DNA of 64,000 nucleotides from an uncultured Clostridia bacterium (GTDB lineage Bacteria > Bacillota > Clostridia > Peptostreptococcales > Anaerovoracaceae), in contig CAKQWJ010000003.1 of NCBI GenBank assembly GCA_934278925.1, forward strand, positions 1-64,000. The letters are read 5' to 3'. Shown piece after piece: positions 31,673 through 41,053 of the stretch. Within the stretch, counting starts at the first letter, position 1. Each line of letters opens with the position of its first letter. The notes beneath the pieces are model-generated. The model saw nothing but the letters and a program-made list of their open reading frames with translations. It was not told the DNA's origin and did no database searches. A program made the translations under genes and the position numbers.

Positions 31673-34255
31673 TTATTCTTTCAACAGCTTCTCCAAAACA
31701 TGAGCAATCCGCTCTCCGCTTTTCCCATCGCAAGCAGACATATACCGTTCATGAAATTCTTTTGCCCGATCTGCTTCGCTGAAATCTCCTTTGCAGATAT
31801 ACTCTTCCAATTCTCTGTAGCTGCGCAGCAGTCTCCCCGGCAGATCCTTTTCGTAGTCCAAATAGAAATCCCGATTGTATTCATCGTAGTCGTAACAATA
31901 GAACACCATTGGCTTATTCAACAGCGAGTATTCAAAGATGACTGAGGAATAATCGGTCACCAGCAGGTCCGCAGCACACATCATTTCGTTGGTGGTGAAA
32001 TCTTCCACCTGAATGATATTCTCGTATGGATTCGTCACAATTCGATTCTGCATCACCGGATGCGGGCAGATTAGGAACACCTGATTCTCTTTTAAAGAAT
32101 GGCTTAACGATTCGAAATCCATCTCCGGACGGAAATCACGCTTATCCTTTCCCTTTCCATCCCGAAAAGTAGGTGCATACAGAATCACCTGCTTTCCCTC
32201 TAAATTCGGATATTCGGTCAGAATTCTTTTCCTTACCTGTGCCACATATTCCGAATCCAGAAGTTCATCGGTACGCGGAACGCCATAGGCTTTCACACGG
32301 TCTTCATCAACGCCGAACGCTCCGGCATAGATTGCTCTCACATTCTCGCCGCTTACGGACACCAAATCATAATCCCTATGGTATAGGTAATCCACATCCG
32401 GAAAGAGTGATGTTCCGTCCGCACCGAATTTCTTGAAAGCGCCGGCAGCATGCCACAATTGCACAAATTTCTGTCCCGGCTTCTTCCCAAATTTTCGGAA
32501 CAGGTAGAAGTAATCATCCGTGACCACCACTTTGCTGGAATACACCGCCTGAATCGCCGCATCCATCTGCTCATCGTCATAGGGCATCATCCGGGCGAAT
32601 ACCACCGACTTCGCTCCGGTATAGTCGTATACGCCTCGAATGTTCGGAAGCAATTCTTCATTGCTTCGTGCCGTCACAAAAGCAATCTGATTTTTCAGCT
32701 TCAGCTTCCGAATTTGTTTTCTCCAGCGGCGGTTCTTCAGATAGGTGGATTCGCCTTCTTCATTCTTTTTCTGTTTCAACTCCGCAAGATAGCTCCGATG
32801 GAGTTTGATTCGATTCCAAGCCGTTGATTTATTTGTGAACAGAGCGCCGTTATTATAACGAATCAGCCATCCGTTTCTCTCCGTGTAGGAATGATGGTAT
32901 TGCTGCTTTAATTCGATATCCTGCATCATTTTGGGATATATTTTTATATCTGTCCCATCAAAAGAGAGCGTAAAAGTCAACTTCATCTTATCCTGAAGGG
33001 TGATGTCAAATAAGAACGATTTCCCGTAAATCAGCACTTCTCCAAACCGATCTCGTACATCCTTGCTCGAACAGTCCTGCATCGCCGCTTTCCAAGTCTT
33101 GCCGGTTTGATCCTGCGCAAGTACACTTATTTCCTGTTCAGAAGTTCCGGCACAGATGCTCCCGCAAATGCGGAGCATCCCCTGTTCCACCGTCATCGTA
33201 TAGAAACGGAATGCATCATGCTTTAAATTAATCAACCGATGTCCGTTATACACAAGCTGCCCGGAGGATCCGGTCATCTTCTGAAGAATCTGCTTTCCGT
33301 ATTTCAGCACATACAGTCCCAGACGCTGACGTTGCACTGTCCCCGGTGCTTTGTCGATGATATTATCCGGAATACCGTCCAATCCTTGACGCAGCAGCCG
33401 GATATACTCCGTTCTGGATTCTTCACTAAATTCTCCCCGGGTATCCGTGCCTTCCAAATATTGGCGCATAATATACATCTGCAAGTTTTGAACATAAGAA
33501 TCCAATTCCGGCATGCATCTTTCCTTCAGCGTGCAAAACAAGCCTTTCAGTGCCTCAGGATATTCATTGGCTTCCACCGGTTTCTGTCCGCTAAGCTCTT
33601 CGAAACCATAATAGATGAATTGTGCGGAAGCAGCGATTCCCACCACCGGATTCTCTTTCAGAATTTCCGTAATCAGCATCAGATCCCAGCCATATGAATG
33701 GGATCGAATTCTGTTTTCTAATTGTATCGCTGCCCGGAACAGGGCAGCCTTTCGGAAAATTACATTATTTAAAGACACTGCAAGATATCTTGGATTCTCT
33801 CGAATATCTTTCGCAGTATCGCCGGATTTGTACATGAAGCGGAACGTACTCTTCGCTGACGTTTTTTTCTTAAAAATTTCATTGCACAGGCACAAATCAA
33901 ACGATTTCGATGACCTTTCAAAATGCTGACAAACCTTTTCCAGTGCATGTTCTTCCCATCGATTTCCCATATCATAGAAAAGAACGTATTCGCCGGTCAC
34001 TGCTTCGGTAACCGTCGAAATAACGTCCCTATTTTTATCGGAAACCGGCAGAATCTGTACGGAATCCGGATAGGACCGAGCGTAGTCGCTTAGCTGCTGA
34101 ATGAGTGTCGGATGATTGAGAAACGGCAGAAAAACAAGCTGCATCGAACTCATTCCTAAGCTCTGGTCCAGGATGCAATCCATCCCTTCTTGAATATTCT
34201 TCGCTTCGCAATATCTCTCGTCGATTAAAGAGATAATTATGCTGATTTTTTTCAT
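31673..34255 (-). CDS. Bifunctional-type protein: degenerate GT2 plus CDP-glycerol glycerophosphotransferase
   Basis: This 860-residue protein has a GT2-like N-terminal domain (1-310), a beta domain (about 330-480) and a C-terminal TagF/TagB-type transferase (about 500-860) with FVQLWHAAGAFKKFG, YAPTFRDG, CPHPVMQNR and LLVTDYSSVIFEYSLLNKP. The transferase part should polymerise or prime glycerol phosphate or ribitol phosphate on a lipid carrier. The GT2 part lacks its key motifs: PVYN reads SLIDERYC, NDGS reads FLNH, and the DxD block reads FYDMGNRW. It is therefore probably not an active glycosyltransferase. Confidence 0.85.
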   Translation of the reverse strand: MKKISIIISLIDERYCEAKNIQEGMDCILDQSLGMSSMQLVFLPFLNHPTLIQQLSDYARSYPDSVQILPVSDKNRDVISTVTEAVTGEYVLFYDMGNRWEEHALEKVCQHFERSSKSFDLCLCNEIFKKKTSAKSTFRFMYKSGDTAKDIRENPRYLAVSLNNVIFRKAALFRAAIQLENRIRSHSYGWDLMLITEILKENPVVGIAASAQFIYYGFEELSGQKPVEANEYPEALKGLFCTLKERCMPELDSYVQNLQMYIMRQYLEGTDTRGEFSEESRTEYIRLLRQGLDGIPDNIIDKAPGTVQRQRLGLYVLKYGKQILQKMTGSSGQLVYNGHRLINLKHDAFRFYTMTVEQGMLRICGSICAGTSEQEISVLAQDQTGKTWKAAMQDCSSKDVRDRFGEVLIYGKSFLFDITLQDKMKLTFTLSFDGTDIKIYPKMMQDIELKQQYHHSYTERNGWLIRYNNGALFTNKSTAWNRIKLHRSYLAELKQKKNEEGESTYLKNRRWRKQIRKLKLKNQIAFVTARSNEELLPNIRGVYDYTGAKSVVFARMMPYDDEQMDAAIQAVYSSKVVVTDDYFYLFRKFGKKPGQKFVQLWHAAGAFKKFGADGTSLFPDVDYLYHRDYDLVSVSGENVRAIYAGAFGVDEDRVKAYGVPRTDELLDSEYVAQVRKRILTEYPNLEGKQVILYAPTFRDGKGKDKRDFRPEMDFESLSHSLKENQVFLICPHPVMQNRIVTNPYENIIQVEDFTTNEMMCAADLLVTDYSSVIFEYSLLNKPMVFYCYDYDEYNRDFYLDYEKDLPGRLLRSYRELEEYICKGDFSEADRAKEFHERYMSACDGKSGERIAHVLEKLLKE

Positions 34256-34315
34256 TCAATTTCCTCCGTTCACTCAACATTTTTCCTAATTTGAATCCGT
34301 ATAATTCCCGGTAGT

Positions 34316-34345
34316 AAAAAGGGCACGATGGTGCTCATCATGCCC
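34316..34345 (-). terminator. Terminator after the 972-residue transferase gene
   Basis: On the minus strand GGGCA and TGCCC close a hairpin with an inner GATG/CATC stem, followed by five U. It lies ten bases beyond the stop codon of the 34355-37273 gene. Confidence 0.8.
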
Positions 34346-34354
34346 AGCCTTTTC

Positions 34355-37273
34355 TTACAGCTTCAAGCCCACTTCGTCCAGAATTCGTTCCGTAGAATGC
34401 CCGTCGCAAGAGCGCATGAACTTCTCGCGGAATGCGTGCATTTTCTCCCGATCGAATTTCGTATCAATATGGGTAATGTAATCGATAATCTCTTCGGTAC
34501 TGATCAAAACCGGTCCCGGAGCCATTTCGAAATAATCGTAATAGAACCCGCGCCAATCGAAGTACACATCCAAGTCATACGCAAAGAGAATAATCGGTTT
34601 CTCGAACAGTGAATACTCGAAAATCAACGACGAATAATCCGAAATGCAGATATCGGAAGCGCAGATCAAATCTTCAATCTCCATGGTATGAGATACATCA
34701 TATGCAAAGGAATCCCGATATTCCAGCGGAATGTCCGGCAGCTTCTTCACCAGCGGATGATGCTTGATTAAGATAATATACTCATCCCCCAAAGCTTCGT
34801 AGAGTTTATCGTAATTGAACCGATCCGGTCCATAGGCTTTTGCCACACGACCTCTAAATGTCGGAGCGTACAGAATAATCTTTTTCTCCGCCGCTGCCGG
34901 AATCTGCTCGATGACCCGCTTTTTCGCCGCTTCGATATAATCATCTTGGAAAAACACATCCGTCCGGCTGACACCTACCGGCTTAACATTTCCTACCCCT
35001 TCCAACTGCATGGCTTCTTCGTACGCCCATACCACTTCCGGGCTGCTGACGCAGACCAAGTCGAAATTCCGGTACATCGGATACCGGGACTGCTCCTTTG
35101 CGTTTCCGCCAAAAATCTTGTCTGCCGTACTGAACCCGAACTTCTTGAATGCGCCGCATCCGTGCCACAGCTGAACGATTTTCGTGTCCGGCCGTTTTGT
35201 AATTCCACAGGTAGTCACCGTAGCCTCGTCCAGGAATACATAGTTTGCCGTTGCCAAATCCTTGATGAATTCCAGATCCACCTTGAACTTCTGGCGATAC
35301 CGCAGAGACAGGTTCAACAAGAATTTATTGTGAATGTCAAACTTCCCGGATTTCTCCAGCAAACTGTGCACGTACGTCATAGAATTCGGCAGGGTCGGCT
35401 TCCGATTTACCACAAAAAGAACCTTGTTTTTCTCAATCGGCTTCCGGGCATGCCACTTGTAATACAGCGGGAATATCACCTTCAAGGTCAAGAACTTGTA
35501 TCCTTGACGAAGCTTTTTGTTTCTCCACTTTTTCAGTCTCAGCGACAGCGGAACCATGCGGGTGGATTCCTTTTCAATTCGAGCCAGCCGCTTCGCTTCT
35601 TGTCTAAGTTTTCTCGGGTAGCCCAACTTAACGGATAGCTTCTCCACCCGTTTCAAGATATCCTGATCCGTCAAATCCGTTACGAAGGAATTATCGGTAA
35701 ATTTCGTATACTTCGAATTATTGTATAAACGGTTCATGTCTGTTTCCGATTTCTTTTCAAAGAGGCGTTTCTTTGCCAGCAGATTCTTTACGTTGAAAAT
35801 CTTATTTCCCCAGGTGGAATCCAACTGGTTATACGGTGACCGGTAATAAACCATCACAAATTCGTTGATGAACGCCGTAGACTGCGTCCGCAGCGGTTTG
35901 TATTCGCCATTGGAATACTGCAAAATCGGTGCGGTGATAAACGTCCCCTTTTCCATGGCTTCGTACATCTGTCGGATGGTCCGTGCTACCGGATATATCG
36001 GTTCTTCCACGAAGATGCAATGCGTTGCTCTTGCTTGCTGCAGAGCTTCCTTTTTCCAACGAGCGGTATCTCTGTGCTCAAGGAAGTGCAGATTAATCAT
36101 CCCTTTGTATTCTTCCGCCACAGCATCCGCCATAGACTCGTCTACAAGCACTTCGAAAGACGGGAAAATCTGATGATAATATGCACTCAGTACTTTGTTC
36201 ACATATTTTGATGGCAGTTTATCCGAAATGATTACCGAAATCAGAGGATTTTCTGCCAGCTCTTCCTTTGAAAGAAGTCCCGATTCCAGCTGCAAGTCCG
36301 CATGGTCCTCCAGAATTCCCTGCCACTGACTCGGCAGCATATTTTCTTCGCATTTTTTCAGGCATTCCTTCAGCAGAGGGTACAATTCCTCATCACTTCT
36401 CCAAATCATCCGATAATATTCATTCAGGATAGAGACACCGGCAAATCTCTTCCATACGGTGGCTTTCAGCCTTCTCCAGCGCCACCGCTCTTCGTCCCAA
36501 GCAGGCCCGGACTGCTGTGCCGTATCGAATTTCGCCAGCTCTTCCTCCGTCATGGTATCCAGAATTCGGCAAATTGTTTCAAAATTATTGCAGATGTCCC
36601 GGAAGGACGAAGTCGATACGCTCTGACTCAAAGAGGATTCCTCCATGAATCCCTTCTTGTAATAGTTATAAGCTTCACAATCACAGCCCACCATGGTTTC
36701 GCAATCCCGGATGAATTCGTATAGGAACACCCCATCCTCTCCGTGAGAGGTTTCGTTGAATCGAAGATGATGTTCATCAATTACCGCTTTGCGGAACATC
36801 TTATTGCAAAGTGAGAAGTTCCACATCATCGTGGTCTTATACTTCGGAATATCTTCCAGTTCGGAAAGGGTCACCGATGGTTTTGCAAATCTTTCCTCCG
36901 ACATGTAGTGCATCACCGTCTTGCCCACTACCAGATCCGCCATCTTTTCCCGGGCTTTGTGGTACATCTTTTGAACGGCATCCGCCGGTACGGAATCATC
37001 GGCATCGTAGAAGAGAATATAATCTCCCTGAGCGTAATCCAGGCCGGCATTTCTCGCAGCGCTAACACCTTTATTCACCTGAGAATATACCCGAAAGCGT
37101 TCATCTTCCTCGGAATACGCTCTCATAACCTGCTCGCTTCCGTCCACGGAGCCGTCATTCATCAAAATGACTTCATAATCTTCAAAAGTCTGTGCTTTAA
37201 TTGCATCCAGCATCCGCGGCAACGTTTTTTCCGCATTATATACCGGAACAATAATCGATACTTTTGGTGACAT
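34355..37273 (-). CDS. Bifunctional GT2 / CDP-glycerol glycerophosphotransferase
   Basis: This 972-residue protein has an intact N-terminal GT2 domain (SIIVPVYNAEKTL, MNDGSVDGSE, FYDADDSVP) and a C-terminal transferase with IVQLWHGCGAFKKFGF, ILYAPTFRGRVAKAYG, IKHHPLVKKLP and CISDYSSLIFEYSLFEKP. It probably builds a polymer repeat combining a sugar with a polyol phosphate at the inner membrane face. The start at 37273 follows AAAGGAAG at eight bases. It is the largest gene in the window and has its own terminator. Confidence 0.9.
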   Translation of the reverse strand: MSPKVSIIVPVYNAEKTLPRMLDAIKAQTFEDYEVILMNDGSVDGSEQVMRAYSEEDERFRVYSQVNKGVSAARNAGLDYAQGDYILFYDADDSVPADAVQKMYHKAREKMADLVVGKTVMHYMSEERFAKPSVTLSELEDIPKYKTTMMWNFSLCNKMFRKAVIDEHHLRFNETSHGEDGVFLYEFIRDCETMVGCDCEAYNYYKKGFMEESSLSQSVSTSSFRDICNNFETICRILDTMTEEELAKFDTAQQSGPAWDEERWRWRRLKATVWKRFAGVSILNEYYRMIWRSDEELYPLLKECLKKCEENMLPSQWQGILEDHADLQLESGLLSKEELAENPLISVIISDKLPSKYVNKVLSAYYHQIFPSFEVLVDESMADAVAEEYKGMINLHFLEHRDTARWKKEALQQARATHCIFVEEPIYPVARTIRQMYEAMEKGTFITAPILQYSNGEYKPLRTQSTAFINEFVMVYYRSPYNQLDSTWGNKIFNVKNLLAKKRLFEKKSETDMNRLYNNSKYTKFTDNSFVTDLTDQDILKRVEKLSVKLGYPRKLRQEAKRLARIEKESTRMVPLSLRLKKWRNKKLRQGYKFLTLKVIFPLYYKWHARKPIEKNKVLFVVNRKPTLPNSMTYVHSLLEKSGKFDIHNKFLLNLSLRYRQKFKVDLEFIKDLATANYVFLDEATVTTCGITKRPDTKIVQLWHGCGAFKKFGFSTADKIFGGNAKEQSRYPMYRNFDLVCVSSPEVVWAYEEAMQLEGVGNVKPVGVSRTDVFFQDDYIEAAKKRVIEQIPAAAEKKIILYAPTFRGRVAKAYGPDRFNYDKLYEALGDEYIILIKHHPLVKKLPDIPLEYRDSFAYDVSHTMEIEDLICASDICISDYSSLIFEYSLFEKPIILFAYDLDVYFDWRGFYYDYFEMAPGPVLISTEEIIDYITHIDTKFDREKMHAFREKFMRSCDGHSTERILDEVGLKL

Positions 37274-37390
37274 ATAAAACTTCCTTTCGTACACTATGAT
37301 TCTATATCTAAAATCGACTTCTCCATTACCGATTTTTATACACTTAGCTCTTTATTATATACCAGTTTGCGACTTTCTTCAAGAAAAGCA

Positions 37391-37419
37391 AGAATCTCAG
37401 GATGCCGTCCTGAGATTCT
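37391..37419. terminator. Terminator after tagD
   Basis: AGAATCTCAGGA and TCCTGAGATTCT form a perfect 12-bp stem with a 5-base loop, five bases beyond the tagD stop. On the minus strand UGCUUUU follows; the plus strand also has a U run. Confidence 0.82.
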
Positions 37420-37423
37420 TTTT

Positions 37424-37825
37424 CTACTTATTCTGCATATTCAAATCTTCTTTGATCTGGGAGGAGCTGATTTCCGGTGTGCGAGGCAGATATACCACAT
37501 CTACCCCCTCCTCTTCCAGGAAATCGAACTTTCCGATCCAGTCGTCTCCCATTACAAACGTGTCGATATGATATTCATGCATGTCGGAACGTTTCTGCTC
37601 CCAGCTGGTCTCCGGAATGACCAAATCCACATAGCGTACCGCCTCCACCAGCGCCTTTCGCTGCTCATAGGTGAAGTAACACTTCTTATGCTTTTCGTTC
37701 CAGTTAAACTCATCGCTGGAAACCACGACAATCAGATAATCCCCCAATTGCTTTGCACGACGCAAAAGATTGATATGACCGTAATGAAGCAAATCAAAAG
37801 TTCCGTATGTTATCACTCTCTTCAT
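37424..37825 (-). CDS. tagD: Glycerol-3-phosphate cytidylyltransferase
   Basis: This 133-residue enzyme makes CDP-glycerol from CTP and glycerol-3-phosphate, the donor for the neighbouring glycerophosphotransferases. It shows the nucleotidyltransferase signature GTFDLLHYGHINLLRRAK near the N terminus, RYVDLVIPE and VMGDDWIGKFD, with the length normal for TagD/TarD. It lies 16 bases downstream of a glycerophosphotransferase gene and ends at a strong terminator. Confidence 0.96.
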   Translation of the reverse strand: MKRVITYGTFDLLHYGHINLLRRAKQLGDYLIVVVSSDEFNWNEKHKKCYFTYEQRKALVEAVRYVDLVIPETSWEQKRSDMHEYHIDTFVMGDDWIGKFDFLEEEGVDVVYLPRTPEISSSQIKEDLNMQNK

Positions 37826-37841
37826 CGGTTACCTCCCCTGT

Positions 37842-39221
37842 CTATTCATCAAACAATGCAATCGTTCTTTCGGTGGCATGACCGTCACACATTTTCACAT
37901 ACTGCTCTTTAAACTTCTTGATTTCGGCATCGTCGAATCCGTCTTTCAAGGAATCGATATATGAAACAATTTCTTCCGTTTCCGTACATATCGGTCCCGG
38001 CGTAATTTCTTCATAATCGTAATACATTCCCCGCTCGTCCAGATACTGATCCTTATCATACGCAAAGAAGACAATCGGTCGTTCCAGAATTGCGTATTCA
38101 AAGCCTACGCTGGAATAATCCGTAATCAGAATATCTGCAATGGACAGCAGCGATTCGATATCCAGAATACTGTTTGCATTCATATCGAATGCAAAGGTAT
38201 CGGCATATTCTTCCGGAAGTGCCGGTCTCGTCTTACAACCAAAGCCGTGATACTTGATCAAAAGAACGTATTCATCGCTCAAGGCCGCACCCATCGCCGC
38301 AACATCCAGCCGATTCGGAGTATACGCCTTTGAAATTCGGCCTCGGTATGTGGGAGCGTAAAAAATGATCTTCTTTCCGGCGATCTGCGGAAACTTTTCT
38401 TCCAGCTTTTCCCTCGCCGCTTTGCTGTATTCCGGATCATAGAACTGGTCCGTACGAGAAACGCCCACCGGCACCAGCTTTCCGCTGTCCCGCGGAATGC
38501 GCATGGCATCTTCGAATACCCACTTCTGATCCTCCGCCGGCAGGCACACATAATTGTAATTATGATACTGTTCGTATTCCTGAAGATTCTTTTCGCTTCG
38601 CCCAAAATCGCTGCTATCCAAAGTAGAATAGCCCACCTTTTTGAAACAGCCGCAGCCGTGCCACAACTGAATAAACTTTGTTTCCGGGCGAATCTCTACA
38701 TGACTGAGGTACTGATTCGCGCTGGAGATAAAAAATGCCTTCGCATCCGCCATCTCCTCCACCAGATGAACTACATTTTCAAAGACTCCGAAATCGGAAT
38801 AGCGATTTTTTCCCAATCCGATTTTCACAACCTCGTACTTTCCTCCCTCTCGAAGGACTTTGGAAATGTAGTTATTCGGCGGTCCATCCGGTCCGTTTTT
38901 TTCCATAAATACGACTTTGTTTTTCACATCGCACTGCTGAACCAGTTCCGCATATCTCTGAGGAATCACCTCTTTCAGATAATGCGGCTTCAGCCACTTC
39001 TTAAACTTCTTATACTTCTTCGGATCCAACTCTTCCAGAGTCTGTTCCCATTTGACGGTTTTTTCTAACGCCTTATGCCGCTTCTCCAGCGGCAAGTTAC
39101 CATATGGTCGGTTCGTCGCATACCCATACAAGCCCTCTTCGCACTTATGCACTCGATGAATTCGATAGGTTTCCTTGAAGCCCTTGGTTCGGAGATTCTT
39201 GCAAATCTGCCTGATACTCAT
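37842..39221 (-). CDS. CDP-glycerol glycerophosphotransferase family protein
   Basis: This 459-residue TagB/TagF-type protein has a short helical N-terminal part (1-100) and a complete catalytic region with FIQLWHGCGCFKKVGYS, YAPTYRGRISKAY, LIKYHGFG and ITDYSSVGFEYAILERP. It transfers glycerol phosphate or ribitol phosphate from a CDP-activated donor to a lipid-linked acceptor on the cytoplasmic membrane face. Which step (priming or polymerisation) cannot be told from sequence alone. It is cotranscribed with tagD downstream and tarJ upstream. Confidence 0.9.
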   Translation of the reverse strand: MSIRQICKNLRTKGFKETYRIHRVHKCEEGLYGYATNRPYGNLPLEKRHKALEKTVKWEQTLEELDPKKYKKFKKWLKPHYLKEVIPQRYAELVQQCDVKNKVVFMEKNGPDGPPNNYISKVLREGGKYEVVKIGLGKNRYSDFGVFENVVHLVEEMADAKAFFISSANQYLSHVEIRPETKFIQLWHGCGCFKKVGYSTLDSSDFGRSEKNLQEYEQYHNYNYVCLPAEDQKWVFEDAMRIPRDSGKLVPVGVSRTDQFYDPEYSKAAREKLEEKFPQIAGKKIIFYAPTYRGRISKAYTPNRLDVAAMGAALSDEYVLLIKYHGFGCKTRPALPEEYADTFAFDMNANSILDIESLLSIADILITDYSSVGFEYAILERPIVFFAYDKDQYLDERGMYYDYEEITPGPICTETEEIVSYIDSLKDGFDDAEIKKFKEQYVKMCDGHATERTIALFDE

Positions 39222-39257
39222 TTTATTCCCCCACTCAAAATAATTCCGAAACGCTCG

Positions 39258-40283
39258 TTATTTCTTCCACACCATGACGGTCTTTCCGCCGTGCTTCTGG
39301 ATATCCGCATCAAACGCATGGGTCATATCCTTGATGGTGCGAACCTCTACGATTTCTCCGATGATGCTGGACAGGTAATCCACCACTTCCGGATGCTCCT
39401 TGTAGAACTGCAGCAAGTGACGGAAATCCTCCGCACTGCTACGGCTGCTTCCGTAGAGGGTCAGTCCCTTTTCCAAAATCATTCGAGTGTTAATCGGTAC
39501 CGGGTCTTCGGAAACGCCCAGCGCCGCAATGCATCCTTCCGGATTGATGTAGTCGATAATCTGATTGATGGATGTACCGGATCCGGCTTTCCCAACGCAC
39601 TCAAACCCGTGATCGATTCTCAAATCTTCCGGAATGGAGTCGATGAAGAAGGTGTCGTCCGCAAAGACGAAATCGTCCATTTTATATTCATGCTTTCCGA
39701 AAATGTACACCTTACTCTCCGGGAATCTCTTCTTCAGAAGCAGTGACGTGATAAAAGCAAGATTTCCATCTCCCCACACGCCCAGTACATTTCTTCTTCC
39801 ATGCGCTTTCCGATCAAATCGATCGATGGCATGGTAGCTTACGGACACCAGCTCAGTAAAAGCAGCCACGTAATCGTCAATCCCGTCCGGCACGGCCACA
39901 ACTCGGTCCCGTCTCATGGCAACGATATCCTGCATAAATCCGTCAAACCCGCTGGCACGGAATTTGCTGCTGCGCAAATAGTTCTCCGCAACGATATCAT
40001 CCTCTTCCATCGGCGTGTTCGGTACCATTACCACTTTCTGTCCCGCTTTAAAATCTCCTGTCGGGTCATAAATCACTTCACCGATTGCTTCGTGAATCAA
40101 TGCCATAGGCAATTTTTTCTTCAGCACTTCCGGCGGCCGAGTTCCCTGAAAGTAGCGCTGGTCTGCGTTACAAATAGATAAATGGGTCGGACGCACCAGC
40201 ACTGAATCCCCATTAACATCGATATTGGAGAATTCCGACTCAATACGCCGCGGCTCTACAAGTCTGTATACTGTATTAAGCAT
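39258..40283 (-). CDS. tarJ: Ribitol-5-phosphate dehydrogenase (TarJ-like)
   Basis: This 341-residue zinc-type medium-chain dehydrogenase reduces ribulose-5-phosphate to ribitol-5-phosphate with NADPH. It shows SICNADQRYFQGTRPPEV (a typical TarJ N-terminal block), HEAIGEVI, FTELVSVSYHAIDRF and VWGDGNLAF (nucleotide binding). It overlaps tarI by one base (TAATG), the classical TarIJ pairing. Product and partner together supply CDP-ribitol. Confidence 0.93.
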   Translation of the reverse strand: MLNTVYRLVEPRRIESEFSNIDVNGDSVLVRPTHLSICNADQRYFQGTRPPEVLKKKLPMALIHEAIGEVIYDPTGDFKAGQKVVMVPNTPMEEDDIVAENYLRSSKFRASGFDGFMQDIVAMRRDRVVAVPDGIDDYVAAFTELVSVSYHAIDRFDRKAHGRRNVLGVWGDGNLAFITSLLLKKRFPESKVYIFGKHEYKMDDFVFADDTFFIDSIPEDLRIDHGFECVGKAGSGTSINQIIDYINPEGCIAALGVSEDPVPINTRMILEKGLTLYGSSRSSAEDFRHLLQFYKEHPEVVDYLSSIIGEIVEVRTIKDMTHAFDADIQKHGGKTVMVWKK

Positions 40284-40990
40284 TACTTCTCTCCTCCCAG
40301 CAGCGTTTCTGCCAACTGAAGATCATACGGGTAGGTTACTTTGATATTAAAGGTCTCTCCCTTAATCAATGCCACCTTGTCTCCCTTTACAACAAATACC
40401 TTCGCCGCATCGGTCAGAATCTTACGCTCATCCTCGCTCAAGGTCTCATACAAATCCTTGAATCTTTTTGCCCGGAAGCTCTGCGGTGTCTGACCCTGGT
40501 AGTAGTTCGCTCGGTTCGGAATGCTGGCGATGGTTTCTCCATCGATGCTTTCCACGATGGTATCCGTTGCCGGAATCACCGTATCGCAGGCGATTCCCTT
40601 TCGAACGGATTCCACATTCTCTTCCAGAATCCGATGCGTTACGAAAGGACGAACCGCATCGTGCGTTACCAATGAGGTTTCTTCATCCAGTCCGTCGGTT
40701 TCTTCAATGTAGCGGATGGCATTCATGATGGTGCCGTTTCGATCTTTTCCGCCTTCAATTACAACTACGTTGCTTTTTTCCGGAAGGTGTTTCCGGAACA
40801 AATCCTTGGTATAGGTCACCCACTGTGCCGGGCACAGAACGATAACCTTCTCAAAACTATCATTGATAATAAATTTCTCTACTGTATGAACAATAATCGG
40901 TTTCTTTCCAATGTGCAGGTACTGCTTCGGACGATCCACATTTCCCATTCGACTTCCGATGCCACCTGCCAGAACAACGCCGTATACCAT
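40283..40990 (-). CDS. tarI: Ribitol-5-phosphate cytidylyltransferase (TarI-like)
   Basis: This 235-residue IspD-family enzyme makes CDP-ribitol from CTP and ribitol-5-phosphate. The nucleotide-binding start VVLAGGIGSRMG, then PKQYLHIGKKP, THDAVRPFVTH and YYQGQTPQSF are as expected. IspD itself (MEP pathway) is similar, but the overlap with tarJ and the teichoic-acid context favour TarI. The product is probably used by one or more of the glycerophosphotransferase-like proteins around it. Confidence 0.92.
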   Translation of the reverse strand: MVYGVVLAGGIGSRMGNVDRPKQYLHIGKKPIIVHTVEKFIINDSFEKVIVLCPAQWVTYTKDLFRKHLPEKSNVVVIEGGKDRNGTIMNAIRYIEETDGLDEETSLVTHDAVRPFVTHRILEENVESVRKGIACDTVIPATDTIVESIDGETIASIPNRANYYQGQTPQSFRAKRFKDLYETLSEDERKILTDAAKVFVVKGDKVALIKGETFNIKVTYPYDLQLAETLLGGEK

Positions 40991-41053
40991 TTTTCTTCCT
41001 CCCTTATGTATCAGAGTTAAATCATGTAATTATATATCATATTCGTATATTAT

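Noticed and set aside
40283..40990. IspD of the MEP isoprenoid pathway
   Set aside because: Sequence alone is ambiguous, but the one-base overlap with tarJ and the surrounding teichoic-acid genes favour TarI.
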